Origin: Punica granatum | Lineage: Eukaryota > Streptophyta > Magnoliopsida > Myrtales > Lythraceae | DNA length: 64,000 nt | Assembly: GCF_007655135.1 (NCBI RefSeq) | Contig: NC_045129.1 | Coordinates: forward strand, 34,163,122-34,227,121 | Reading direction: 5' to 3' | Shown here: one piece after another, positions 43,670-55,942 of the stretch | Position numbering within the stretch: the stretch's first letter is position 1 | Layout of the letters: every line of letters starts with the position of its first letter | Program-made: the position numbers and the translations under genes | Notes under the pieces: model-generated | What the model was told of the DNA's origin: nothing | What the model saw: the letters and a program-made list of their open reading frames with translations, nothing else | Database searches by the model: none

Positions 43670-45367
43670 ATGGGGAGTCCCTCAGATTCTCCGACCATTT
43701 CCCGGCCCCTCCTCGACCGCACTCTTCCGCCGCCGCCGGCTGCATCGGCCGCCAAGAAGCTCTCCCTCCTCCCCCTCGTCTTCCTCATCTACTTCGAGGT
43801 CGCCGGCGGACCCTACGGCGAGGAGCCCACCGTGGGCGCTGCCGGGCCCTTGCTCGCCATCCTCGGCTTCCTCGTGTTCCCCTTCATATGGAGCATCCCG
43901 GAGGCCCTGGTCACGGCCGAGCTCGCCACCGCTTTCCCCGGGAACGGTGGCTACGTGATCTGGGCTCACCGGGCCTTCGGCCCCTTCTGGGGGTCCCTCA
44001 TGGGTAGCTGGAAGTTCCTCAGCGGCGTCATCAACTTGGCCTCCTACCCTGTCCTCTGCATGGACTACCTCAAGCTCGTCATTCCCATTTTCTCTTCAGG
44101 TTCTTCTCGATACCTATAATCGATTCGGATCACCAAAAGATTGAGAGTTGTCAGGATAGAAAATGAAATTGCAGGAATTCCACTTGAAGTTGTTGAAATT
44201 TTTGGAAGAGTAAAGGATTTCGTCGCAGTCGTTTGACGATCAATTCGGTGATATTGGACCATCCATTCGACGTATCTGATGTCGGTTCTGGCAGTTCTCG
44301 ATCATAGTTGAATCTTGAGATCCAGTTTGAAAGAAACTGAGAATGTTGCCTGATGGGGTTGTGTGATCTCTTTTTCAACAGGCGCACCTCGCTACATCGC
44401 GATCTTCGTGTTCACTTTGGTGCTCTCCTTCTTGAACTACACCGGCTTGACTATAGTTGGCTATACAGCAGTATCATTAGGAGTTGCCTCGCTGCTGCCA
44501 TTTGCTGTCCTGTCCGTGATCGCGATCCCGAAGATTGATCCTGCCCGATGGATCAGTTTCGGCGAGAAGGGTGTGGCAAAAGACTGGACTTTGTTCTTCA
44601 ATACACTGTTCTGGAACTTGAACTTTTGGGACAATGCCAGCACTTTAGCAGGGGAAGTAGAGGAGCCGCAGAGGACATTCCCGAAGGCTCTTTTCTCTGC
44701 AGGCCTCCTCACCTGTTTAGGTTACTTAATCCCTCTAATGGCCGCTACCGGGGCAATACCTCTAGACCAGAAAGATTGGGTTGACGGGTATTTTGCAGAA
44801 GTTGCTGAAATAATTGCTGGGAAATGGCTCAAAATTTGGATCGAGATAGGGGCAGTCCTATCAGTCGGAGGGCTCTACGAGGCTCAGTTGAGTAGTTGTG
44901 CTTATCAGCTTCTCGGAATGGCCAACTTGGCAATACTGCCTCGATCCTTCGGGGCTCGATCGGTTTGGTTCAGTACCCCTTGGGTGGGAATCTTGATATC
45001 AACTTTGATAGCCCTTGCAGTCTCTTACATGAATTTCACCGACATTATCTCGTCAGTGAATTTCCTCTACAGTTTGGGGATGTTATTGGAGTTTGCCTCT
45101 TTCCTTTGGTTGAGGAGGAAGCTGCCAACAATTAAGAGGCCATTCAAGGTTCCGATTGGGATGATGGGACTGGTGATAATGTGTCTGGTCCCGTCGGGTT
45201 TCTTGATCTATGTGATGACTGTGGCTCCGATAGCTGCTTGTGTCCTAAGTGCCCTCTTGACACTCCTTGGGATTATGTGGTACTTCTTCATGAAGCTCTG
45301 CAGATCGAGAATGTGGTTCCAGTTCTGCAGTGCAGACGAGAAGTGGGATTGCGAGGATTCAGAATAG
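43670..45367 (+). CDS. Polyamine/LAT-family transporter, two exons (471 aa)
   Basis: Exon 1 is 43670-44099 (donor CAG|GTTCTT) and exon 2 is 44382-45367 (acceptor CAACAG|GCG); joined in phase they give FSSGAPRYI across the junction. Same family signatures as its neighbour: [75 protein letters not shown]. About twelve membrane helices. The C-terminal tail is longer and more acidic ([10 protein letters not shown]) than in the first copy, and the first loop and N-terminus differ, so the duplication is not recent. Expected role: proton-coupled polyamine uptake. No defect seen. Confidence 0.92.
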
Positions 45368-48269
45368 GTCAATTGTTATGGAGGTCTTAGGAGGATTTTG
45401 CAGTGGATTCAAATACTTCCTAAATATAGATCGATCCGAACTGTTTTAGATTCATTTCTTCACCAGATTGCCCATGGATTCAAACGTTTCCTGCTGTTGG
45501 GGAAGAACTGTGTTGCAATTAGGGGTGTGGTCCAGGTATCCCTTGTCTGGACCTTACCTTGTACAATGTCAGTTTCTAAAATTTGAAACAGGACCCGATC
45601 TTATTGACTCATAATACAATAAGTTATGGACCACTCGTTCGAGTAGATTCTGACTGGATCCAAATCTATCCGGTACGTGTACACACCCCTAATGCAATTG
45701 GTGTCTTTTTACAAAGCAGCCCCAGCAGTTTGGGCTTGGGAAGAAATAGTAAAGGTCACCTATTGGGCTTTCTGAATGTGTTTCTTATGTGCCAATTCTT
45801 GAGGAGTTTGTAGATAACTAATGATAACGGGTAGAGATTCGAGTTCGAAGACCCATCGACTATCATTCGTAACAATATGGCTTTTCTCGTTTCTTGGTAG
45901 TAGATACAATCCGATATAAGTCCCACTTATCTGTCTTAATTCGTTCAAAATCATGCTGCTGACAAATGAAAGGGTATTTACCATCGTCAACCATATGCAA
46001 ACTATTATAATCATGTGCATTTGGTGGCTCCAGGGGGTGAAAGCAAAAAATAAAAACCACGAAAGAGAGAACCCGACCCGTCCAAACCAAAATTGAAAAA
46101 CCGTCTAGGAATTTGGGTGGTTTCTTCTTCATACTCGGTTTTGGGTTCAAGGAAAACCCAACGGAAACCAACCCGACCCAAGAAAATATATTTTTCCTCT
46201 ATGGTCCATTAGGCTTCTATTCTGATTTCAATTTGTCTCTCTCGATATGGCAGTGTTGAATATGTTGACATTGCATATTAAAGAAGTTCTTCCTTTGTCT
46301 TTATCTTTTTTCTTTTTTTCCCTTTAATATAGAAATTTGGGTGAACTAGAGAATTCGACCCGAAAGTGGGCGGTCATTTCATATTTTATTTGGTTCTTGG
46401 GCAGTTTTTTACTAAAAAAACGCGACCTGAGAAGAGAAATTCAAGCATGATATTTTGAATAAAAACCTGCGCCGACATGATCGTTTACACCCCCAGTGAC
46501 TCTGAGTCATTTGATGTGTTCCCTTGAGAGACGCAAGGGCAGTTTGACACTAACATCGCCACTACAAGTGAAAGGGAGAGGAAAGTACCGATTGGAGGAC
46601 CTTAAAGACCCCCAAGCCCTATCACCTCATCAACTTGGCAGCGTGGCTCTTATGGCCAAAGCTCCAAAAATGTTATTGTCAACTTGTGCCGCAGTCCACA
46701 TTGGAATCGTAGAAATTGCTCAGTGTTGTGTAGCTTTCCTTCTAGAAGCTCTTCCCACGTAATCATCCCTCTTTTTTAGTTTTGTCGATTTTATAGAAAA
46801 AGGAAAATTCATGAAAAAAGAAAAAAATTTAGGGTCAAAGACAAAATGAAAATGAAACTAACCCCAAAAAAAGAAAAGGTGAATTGGGGTAGTGTCGTCC
46901 AGCAAAAGTGCACCCGCAGCGAGTTGCTCCTATTATAGGGTCCCCATTTTTATTAAATTGGAATGAAGGGACATTATATTCATCATATAAAGGGAGGAAA
47001 AAAAGCAAAAAATCTAGCTTTTTTGGATATAAAAAGGTGGAGGGATGGGGAAGGGAAGGATAAGGGTGGATGGGGAAGAATAGTGAAATCTGAGGAATTC
47101 TATAGTGTAATTATCTTTTCTATGCAATTAGCTTTTGAACCGTTAAATTGCATTATCACTGAATATATTAATAATTTATGATCATCAAATGATCAAGAAG
47201 TTGATGTTATTATACAACTGAATGGACCTTCTCGTGAAATCCATGTTCAGATGAGAACAGTAATAAGTGGATGGGAGAAGTCGATAGATTAATAATCTCT
47301 TTACTGGTATTATAATATATTTTAAAATTCATATCCCTCCTTATTTCGCAAAAATTGTGGGGATTGGAGGGATTCCCAACGCCAATCCTCTCCCTCCTTC
47401 CAAAATTAAAGGCCAAACAAGGAATTACTAATTCCATCCGTCCTAATCCCTCCCAACTTCGCAATCCAAACATGAGAATTACTTTTGAATTTCAATGATT
47501 AGTTCATTCAAAAAAATCATAACGTGATAAGATTTTAAGAGAACTGTCACATTTAAAATTCGGTCAAACAAGATGGTCTTAGTCCGTCTTATCGCCGCTT
47601 ACCCTTCCAAGCGTGGAGTTCGATTCGTACTTAACCGTCGGATCGAGCTTGTTAATACTCTCATCATCATAAATGCCATTTAGCTGACCATATAGGTCGC
47701 AAGTTGAGAGGGGGCCCATCATATATGTACCCTATGGATAGAAGTCGTCTTTTTTCAAGTGGCCCAAGAGGCCGAAAAAGCCAACACTTCAGCCACTTCC
47801 TTCTCTTCGAAGATAATCATATTCCACATGGTGTCCCGACCCGATACATCTCTTGCTTGTCCAAATGAGGGATGATATCGGCGTCCGGTTGGCGCTTTCG
47901 ATGACTTAATACTTTTAGCATGATTTTAGTCCAAACGCCAATGATGTAGGTATCAAAATATCTAGCCATTGTATTCATTAACGCACAAAGAAGACGGATC
48001 CGCAAAACGGAAAGCTTCTGTATAATATGTACTTGGGATGCCGAAGTCCTAGAAATATCTCCCGGCAATATTGATCTGACAGTGATTGCAATACCACATG
48101 AACCATTAATACTTTATTAGATACGATAAGATTGAAGAAAAGGAGGGAAAGGGGAGAAGGCAAAGTTGTATATGATTTTTTAAATTTCTTATACAAAATT
48201 CCTTCTTCTCTCATCTCTTTTTCTCCATTTCATGTGACCCAAATGGAGGATAGGAAGAATTGCAAAGCT
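45368..48269. other. Intergenic region
   Basis: No gene supported. 47340-47475 contains an inverted pair of GGGATTGGAGGGATT/AATCCCTCC-type segments, probably a decayed MITE. The small frame at 46496-46762 has no recognisable features and is treated as chance. Confidence 0.4.
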
Positions 48270-48340
48270 TAATTAGCTAGCCAATCCGCGTAAACATTCG
48301 TTTCTCTGAACGGGTGCCCCTCAAAAACCTCGTAATCCTT
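48270..48340 (-). mobile_element. LINE RNase H scrap
   Basis: Minus-strand translation reads HPFRETNVYADWLAN, matching the C-terminal signature of RNase H domains in plant LINEs (usually REANRCADWLA). Surrounding frames are broken. Confidence 0.45.
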
Positions 48341-48781
48341 TATTTGTAGTCAACCTCCACCCATAAGTTCTAAATCCCAAGATTCCATGTATATTGCTCC
48401 AGGGCCAGCAACAATTCAAAACCAATATGATATGGAGAGTTGTTATCACATATAGGAAAAAATATACAAAACATCAATGGATTTATAAAAGATTAGGTAT
48501 CATAATATATCGGCTCGAATTTTTAAATTAGAAATAGATTCAATCACTTGTAATGAAGTCAGATGCCAAATTCAGTTTCCAATTAACCAAAATGCATCTC
48601 AGGACTATCGACTTGAGCTAGTTGGAAGAAATACTCATCTCCATGTCTGCTTTATCTTGACTTTTGACTTATAAGTATATCCTAATTGTAATCCCTCGAT
48701 TGAATTTCTCACATCTTTAAACATCTACCCTTCAGATTCCCGATCTTTGAATTTTCTTGAATTAAAGTATCTTTTTGAGTG

Positions 48782-49142
48782 AACTAGCAATTTGATCCTT
48801 GAAATAGTCTGCATCATGTTAGTCCCTTGTAACATCAAATTAGTCCCTCACAACATCAAATTAGTCCTCATAACATCAAATTCGTCTCTTATAACATCAA
48901 TTTGGTCCCTCGTAGCTCTAATAGCGCATAACGGAGGGACTAAAGTGAAAAAAGTAAGGGGATTCAATTGATGTTATGAAGGACCGAATTGATATTGCGA
49001 AATGATCAAATTTATAATCGGGGACTAATTCGATGTTATAACGGACCAAATTTGACGTTACTAAGGACAAAGTTGATGTAAATTTCATTCAAGGGACCCG
49101 ATTAATGCAATTTAACTATACGAGGGATCAAATTGCTAGTTT
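48782..49142. mobile_element. Foldback element built of short repeats
   Basis: The ends are inverted (AACTAGCAATTTGATCC at 48782, GGATCAAATTGCTAGTTT at 49125). The left half holds about four units of TAACATCAAATTAGTCCCT-type sequence and the right half similar units inverted (GGGACTAATTCGATGTTATA). The element can therefore fold in many registers. No coding capacity; no clear target duplication. Confidence 0.6.
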
Positions 49143-49327
49143 ACCCCTTGTTCTTCTCACCATTGTTTGTTGCTCGGGGCCGCCGAAAGTTAAGTTGGGC
49201 AAGTTGCTGATGGAGTGGCTTTTTTTATGCCAACGGAACATAGAATTTGGAAACCCCTTGATTTGGAATTCTTACTTTACACTTCACTGAGTGGCACCTT
49301 ACATGCACCCATAATCATTTTATATTT

Positions 49328-49352
49328 AATATATATATATATATATATATTA
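49328..49352. repeat. (TA)n microsatellite
   Basis: About ten TA units in AT-rich DNA. Confidence 0.85.
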
Positions 49353-49474
49353 TAATTTATTAATCTACATAAAGACTATTATTGTCATCATCATGTCTAT
49401 CTTCCTCTACAGGAAAAACCACCCAAATTATTTAATAACTTCCTGCCCAGTTATCTCTTTTCGACATAAATTAA

Positions 49475-49712
49475 TGGTGCGTTTGGATTCAGAGTTAAAA
49501 TAATTTTGATTTTGATTTTAATTGTGGAAAATGATAAATGAGATGTGATTATACATTTAACTTGAGAAACGTGTATTTTTGTTGTGTAGTGTGTTGAGTT
49601 AAAGTTAAAGTTAAAATTTTTGAATTGGGAAATGTGTATTTTTATTGTGTAGTGTGTTGAGTTAGAGTTAAAGTTAAAGTTAAAATTAATCGTTTGGGAA
49701 TCCAAACAGGGC
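49475..49712. mobile_element. Tourist-like MITE
   Basis: Ends TGGTGCGTTTGGATTC and GGAATCCAAACAGGGCA are inverted. The interior shares the duplicated GTAGTGTGTTGAGTTA block with the copy at 12209. The target duplication is not clear. Confidence 0.6.
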
Positions 49713-50203
49713 AGATATCCACATTATAATATGTCCGTATCTGTGGATCCAGCAGTAGTAGTGAGACAGGCCCACTTGCCCCGCCTTAGCAACAAACATT
49801 ATGGCAGCCTCGGTCACACTCCTAATTTTGTTAGGACTAACCGTAAAAAGTGAAAATATTCCACTTATTATCGTCATTATAATATTCAAAACTAGATAAG
49901 AACTGAGCCTGTCGTAAATTTCAAAGGCGATGGCGCCACACTATTGATAGAAAATGACACTGAATTGGAGATAAGAGAGTGGTAAGTAGAGTGTGTGCCT
50001 CCGATATTATCTTTTCGATTACAAGAAACATACGCAGCCAAGTATAACAAAATATAAATTTCAATAACTAATAAGGTGATACAAATAAATCTCATTATAA
50101 GAGTCAAACGTATAACGTTTGGATTGACAGATGAAATCACATGCCGCTGCGATATTACCTATGATCTGATCTGAATTCTGATCTTGCACGACCCTAAAGT
50201 TAA

Positions 50204-50402
50204 AGGTGTGTTTGGATTTTAAATTTTTTTTAATTCAATTCAACTTATTTTCAATTCAACAATACAAGTATTACTTAATCATTACTTTATCTCAACTATT
50301 CATTACTTTTTTATACTTTTTCTCATAATTTAATAATACAATTATTACAAATTAATTAAAATCAAAACTCAATTCAATTCAATTCTAAATCCAAACACAT
50401 TC
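50204..50402. mobile_element. Tourist-like MITE, 199 bp
   Basis: Inverted ends AGGTGTGTTTGGATTT (from about 50204) and AAATCCAAACACATTC with flanking TAA (50201-50203, 50403-50405). The interior is rich in AATTCAATTCAA repeats. Confidence 0.6.
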
Positions 50403-50734
50403 TAAATTGTTCGGCCTCATCCGTTGGAAGGGGACAGCTTCCGTGATCGGGTACGCGTCAGCACAGGCATCTTAATCCAAAACTTCCACGGGGCCCCCGA
50501 TGCCTAATCACATTGGCAGTTTTATCAAGTAAATACCCTCTGGGCTGCGTGGGCCGCACGCGCCGTATGTCCGATCGGGCACAGGCGCAGACGGAAAGAC
50601 GTCAAAAACTCGCCGATATTTTGAGGAAAAACCTCAGGCCCTATCGCCAAGTCACGTGGCATTGACACGAAACGTGGCGCGCAACGATTGCTCCGTCATA
50701 TCTCGGCCTTCCGTCTCCGAGCCGCTGACTTTGC

Positions 50735-50742
50735 TATAAATA
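50735..50742 (+). promoter_or_regulatory. TATA box of the KMD-type gene
   Basis: TATAAATA lies 143 bp upstream of the ATG, which gives a 5' UTR of roughly 110 nt. Confidence 0.7.
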
Positions 50743-50877
50743 CCGCCCGATTTATTAATGTGGTCGTTGCGACATTAAACAAAACAAATCGGCAAATTGT
50801 CTGAGGAAGAAAGCACTGCCACTCACTGAAAGTGGAAAGGAGTGAAGGATCTGAATTTGGGATTTTGAAGTTCAGAA

Positions 50878-51906
50878 ATGGAAGGATTCGATTCGATCGA
50901 TTGGGTTCCGGGCTTGCCGATCGAGCTCGGTCTTGAATGCCTGACCCGGCTGCCGCACTCGGCCCACCTGGTGGCCGCTGGGGTCTGCAGGAAATGGCGG
51001 GAGCTCATCCAGAGACCCGAGTTCTACCACCAGCGCCGCCACCTTGGCTATACCCGCAAGGTGGCCTGCCTCGTCCAGGCCCTTCCGGCGCAGGCCCTCC
51101 CCGACGGAAGCAAGCCCGGCGGCTCCCCGAGCTACGCCGTCACCGTGTTCGACCCGGCGAGCGGGTCCTGGGAGCGGCTCAACCCGGTCCCGGGGTTCCC
51201 CAACGGGCTACCCCTTTTCTGCCAGCTGGCGGGCTGCGAGGGGAAGCTCGTTGCAATGGGCGGGTGGGACCCGAAGAGCTACGACCCGGTGAGCGACGTC
51301 TTCGTGTACGATTTCACGACCAGGGAGTGGCGGGTCGGGGCGCCAATGCCTTTGAAGCGGTCTTTCTTCGCCGCCGCGGGGGTCGGGGGGCATGTGTACG
51401 TCGCCGGGGGCCACGACGAGAGCAAGAACGCGCTGAGATCGGCCTGGGCTTACGACCCGAGGGGGGACGAGTGGACCGAGCTGCCTCAGCTGAGTCAGGA
51501 GAGGGACGAGTGCGAGGGGCTGGCGGTGAACGGCGCCGAGTTCTGGGTAGTCAGCGGGTACTCGACGCAGCGGCAGGGCGCGTTTGAAGGGAGCGCGGAG
51601 GTTTACGAGCCCGGGGCGGCCGAGTGGCGGCGGGTCGACGGCGCCTGGGAGCTGGGCCAGTGCCCGAGGTCCTGCGTCGGGATGGGAAAGGACGGGCGGC
51701 TGGTGAGTTGGGCTGAGCCGAACTCGCAGGTCGGGGTCGGGGCATGTGGGGTGGCTCTGGGCGAATTGACCATTTTGACCGGATCGGAGTACCAAGGCGC
51801 ACCGCAGGCGTTCTATTTCGGAGGGCAGGACGGTAAATTCGCCAGGATCAGCGTGCCGGAGGAGTTCACCGGGTTCTTTCAATCGGGGTGCTGCGTCGAG
51901 ATATAA
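50878..51906 (+). CDS. F-box/kelch-repeat protein, KMD/SKIP20 type (342 aa)
   Basis: Substrate receptor of an SCF ubiquitin ligase. In Arabidopsis the KMD group targets type-B response regulators (cytokinin signalling) and phenylalanine ammonia-lyase for degradation. Single exon. The N-terminal F-box (about residues 10-50) shows VPGLPIELGLECLTRLP and ...VCRKWRELIQRPEFY. Kelch repeats follow with GG plus spaced Y/W signatures: LVAMGGWDPKSYDPVSDVFV, VYVAGGHDESKNAL, WAYDPRGDEWTELP and VVSGYSTQRQGAFEGSAEVY. It ends FFQSGCCVEI, as in the family. GC content is much higher than in the flanks, which is common for intronless plant F-box genes. The first ATG downstream of the TATA box is used. Which KMD paralogue it is cannot be decided. 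Confidence 0.9.
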   Translation: MEGFDSIDWVPGLPIELGLECLTRLPHSAHLVAAGVCRKWRELIQRPEFYHQRRHLGYTRKVACLVQALPAQALPDGSKPGGSPSYAVTVFDPASGSWERLNPVPGFPNGLPLFCQLAGCEGKLVAMGGWDPKSYDPVSDVFVYDFTTREWRVGAPMPLKRSFFAAAGVGGHVYVAGGHDESKNALRSAWAYDPRGDEWTELPQLSQERDECEGLAVNGAEFWVVSGYSTQRQGAFEGSAEVYEPGAAEWRRVDGAWELGQCPRSCVGMGKDGRLVSWAEPNSQVGVGACGVALGELTILTGSEYQGAPQAFYFGGQDGKFARISVPEEFTGFFQSGCCVEI

Positions 51907-52256
51907 AATTGCAAATTAGTCCTCCATTTTTCTCTCTCTTTATTATTTTCTTATTTTTGCACATCGTTCTCTCTTTAGAGACCAGAGCTGTGGTTTGGAT
52001 TTTGTAAGACCAAATTCCAATGCTTTTAAGAGCACGTACAATGTTGTTTTTGGCTATAGTATAAAAGCATCATGCAATTTTGCCCGGAATTTGTACACTC
52101 CTTATCTCTTAATTGACATGTCATTTACCATTTCCAGTATTGTTATTACAATCTAATTTTCTTTTTCTTCTTTTTTTTTTTTTTTCAAAAATGTAGATAA
52201 AGCGGTGATATTTCAATTTTTTTTTTCTTTGCTTGAAAGTGATATTACAATTTGAA

Positions 52257-52294
<38 letters not shown>
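52257..52294. repeat. 38-base G homopolymer
   Basis: An uninterrupted run of 38 G about 350 bp downstream of the KMD-type stop codon. Such long G runs are rare and form G-quadruplexes; the length may be inaccurate. Confidence 0.85.
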
Positions 52295-52295
<1 letters not shown>

Positions 52296-55200
52296 GGCAT
52301 AGTCTTTTACTAGCTTAAGAATGGAGAAATGCTTCTAGAAGGTGTCATGGTAATCGAGACGACCTGGGGGGCAGTCGTGGCAGTGACTAGAGGAGGTTAC
52401 TTTCTTTAGTACAAGAAAGTAAGGAAAAAGGACGGCGGGCCAAACCTATGTGTGGTGTTAGATGTGAAGCCAAATTGTATCGTCCACTTCGAGGCTTTTT
52501 CAAATGGGGGAAAAAAAAAGGTTTCGATGGGACCAATGAAAGAAGATAATCAATTCTGTACCAAAGCAAACACGTTAATCGTGGTCGAGTTTATCGGTTG
52601 TTTAGGTTGATCGAAACTTTATCGGATGCAACGAGAACACTGAAAAACTTCATTTTTATAGTATTTTTTTCATAAGGGACCATGAATTAACGGAATGAGT
52701 AAATTTTTTTTTCTTTTTAAATGAATTGTGATTCTAAAGGGAGGTAAGGGAAAGAGAAATGAGAGATTTAAACTAGAAAATGTGGAATAAGAGGATAATT
52801 GTACTCGTGTTTTACTATGTATCCTTAATCGAACGGCTTATTGTTTATATTATGGGTATTTTTGCAAATGGAATGGAAGACCCTCGATTTCGGACTTTAT
52901 GATAGCAGAGAAGATCAGATCAGCGATGCACCACTCCATTCTTAGTGAAAAAAATATTATGTGAGATTAACACACTAAAATAATATTGTGTTAATTCTGA
53001 TCAAATGTTAAAAAAAATGTAATAAAAATAAGTATTACTTGACATGCACTAAATGGAAATTTACGCAACATTATATGTTTTAATGTGACCTAATATTTTT
53101 TTTTCTTTTGGTTAGAATTCTAGGATTCTCGTGGACACGAATTATTACAAAGTACGCATGCGCCAGGCCGTTTTATCTCTTTGTTTGTTTGTTTTTTTTT
53201 TTTTTTGCGTTCTTTAATTAAATTTTCATTTTTTTTTGTTAATTTTTTTTTAAGGTCTTCGTATCTTTTATCTGTTTCCTTGTCGGATTGGTTAAAAATA
53301 TGCCGGACCGGATGCAGCCTGACAGCTCCATCGTCCACATGCAATGCCCCTACGCTTACGAGTACGGACCACCATCCTTCTAGAAGCCTTTTTTTTTTAT
53401 TAAATTTTTTACATTTATATATGGATCTAAATGCTTGCCGGGCATATTGTATTGTACTGTAGCCATTGTCATCTTCCTTTACACAATGTACCCATCCATG
53501 CATTAGTGGTGCGTCGAGATAAAACACCCGACCCTCGAGATTCCCCTCAATTTTCTAATTGCGAACAGGGGGCTGCCGAGAAAGATCTTGGCGATGTCAT
53601 CGGGCCCGATATCTGATCGAACGATAGAAAAAACGAACTGCCGCGATATGGAAATATGTAATCTTCCATTATAGTCATCTTAATTTCGAATTCTCAAATG
53701 AATTATATTGATCACGGCATTTGCTATGGAACGGTGTTGGGTTCCTTCTATCTCTGACGTTCTAGAACAACATCGTTAGTGCCTAATACATGTCAACGCT
53801 TCAAGCCTCCCACGCAGCCTGCAGTTATTGACATCCCGTTAGTTTCTAGAATATGCAATTAAAAAACGCCATTAAAAAACAACACCTTTTAAGGATTTCT
53901 TTTAGGTTTTTCTTAAAGAACTTTTTTAGTTTTTTTTTCCCCTAAAAAATGACCCTTCTTTTTCGTTTTCTCCCTTTTTTTTTTCCTCGCTGCGTCGGAG
54001 CCATGTGATGCGCATGGATCACGCATAAAACAATTCATCCAACTAGGAGCGTGCAAGTTCGAATATATATTTTTTTTATGATACTCGAATCCTATATTGG
54101 GAGGAACAAATTTCAAGATTTTGAAAATCGGACTTACCCTGTTGAATTTTGAAATCATAATCTATTCAGAACCTGTATTATATCACAGTTTCTGAATATT
54201 CTGTTTGAACCTGTAAATTTTTTTGTCTCGCTAAATAAAACAAAAAATATCTCATTCATAATCAGTAATCACGCAAAATATAATGTTAACATAGATCTAG
54301 ATTTTTTTAATTAGTCATTATTTTTTAAATATAAGAAAATATGAATATAACTATATGTATATATAATTGAGGAAATTATTATCCGTGTCCGGGTATCAGT
54401 TAAGGTTCCGATTTTGAGTATGCTATATATAATAATCGAAACGGCAATTGATTTTCACTTGTTCTGTATTTTAATATCCGGACCCTACCATATTTTCAAT
54501 ACGAGCTATCAAGACCCTACCATAACGGGTAGGTTCTGACCAGTTCCGCGTATATACGATATTCATGCATACCCCTACATCTAACAGCTCTCATGCGGGG
54601 GTTACCACCACCCCGTGTCATACTAGAAAGTTCCTTTTTTCAAACGAAAAAGAGTAAACAAAGAACATGAGCAATGAAAGCAATATTAATTTATTTAAGC
54701 GGTTCGACATTTATTTTTCTTAAATAAGGTGTCGGGTTTAAGTCTCGCGAATGAAAAAAAATCCATACTGAAAAAGTTTTACTATTTAGTTAGTCGACTG
54801 ATTTCGAATTGAATTTTTTGGGGCTAGTTGGACTTTAGATATTGAAATACAAAGTTGAATAAAAAAAATAGGACTAATGAACAGGACCGTTAAAAGAGAA
54901 TGCTAGAAGTTAATTAATGTTAAAAAGTCCAGGTTGCTGGCTCTGTTGATGTTAGAAAATTACCTTTGATAGCACATCCCCGACTGGATGTGCTCGCTTA
55001 TACGATGTAGGCAGAGCATGTACTTTCTACACTGGATGGACCACCCTCCTAAATTTATCCGTTGAAATTGAAGTACTCAGCATACGAGAGCTTCCTAACG
55101 ATTAATTAATAAATGGAATTCACCCCCGAAAAAGTCATGCACGAGTTTCACACTATTCCTAATTCCTGCTAGTGTGCTCTCGTATCGAATTCATGCGATT

Positions 55201-55670
55201 GTTCTTGTTGAATCAGAGTCGATTTCTGAGAGTTCAGTTGCTTATAAAGTAACCGAGAATCGAGTTTAAGAGCGTCTACGCCACGGTATCATGTCGAACT
55301 CTCACCGATACCTTCCTCACAGGCCTAAAGCTGAGACAAGCCCCGTGCCATGATTAACGCCAGAAACCGAAAAGACAAAACATTTCAAAGTCATCCTCCA
55401 AGAGGGGACAGAATTCAGTATGAACTGACCGGACTGCACGTTGTTGAATTCAAATTCAGTGAGAGGCGTCCGAGGAAGGCTGGTGGAGGTTCAATTCAAA
55501 TGTGACATCATCAGATTATTGTTCTCTCTGTGGCGACTTTGATTTTGGAACCGCGAGAACGACAGCATTACCATAGGAAAATCGGTTGTCCTTGAATTTG
55601 GGAAATTGCTTGGGAATTGGTTCGGTTTCTTGGAATTTTTGTCTGACGACTTTGGCACCGAAATCATTGA
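52295..55670. other. Intergenic region
   Basis: AT-rich with T and A runs. Scattered frames of 60-135 codons have no recognisable motif. No gene or clear transposon supported. Confidence 0.4.
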
Positions 55671-55939
55671 GGCTCCGTTTGTTTTCAAAGTCGTGATTTA
55701 AGATTTTAACTTTAACTTTAACTCAAAACACTACACAACAAAACACACATTTCAAAAGTCAAATTGATGGGCCCTATATATTATTAAAATACAATCCCAT
55801 TATAATTATTTATCTATACCTTCCATTCATTTCATATTTCAAAAGTCAAACTGGTGGGCCCCATATATTTTTATTTTCTTCTACAATCACAATCACAATC
55901 ACAAATTCGTGACTTTAACTCCCGAAAACAAACGCATTG
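55671..55939. mobile_element. Tourist-like MITE, 269 bp
   Basis: Inverted ends GGCTCCGTTTGTTTTC and GAAAACAAACGCATTG, flanked by TGA (55668-55670, 55940-55942). The interior includes TTTAACTTTAACTTTAACTC and a hexamer run (ACAATC)n near 55885. Confidence 0.6.
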
Positions 55940-55942
55940 TGA

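Noticed and set aside
51208..51882. 224-codon minus-strand frame and other long frames inside the KMD-type gene
   Set aside because: GC-rich antisense and out-of-frame shadows of the F-box/kelch gene.
53120..53616. Overlapping frames of 61-135 codons
   Set aside because: Low-complexity Lys or Phe/Ser runs from poly-A/T DNA; no family features.
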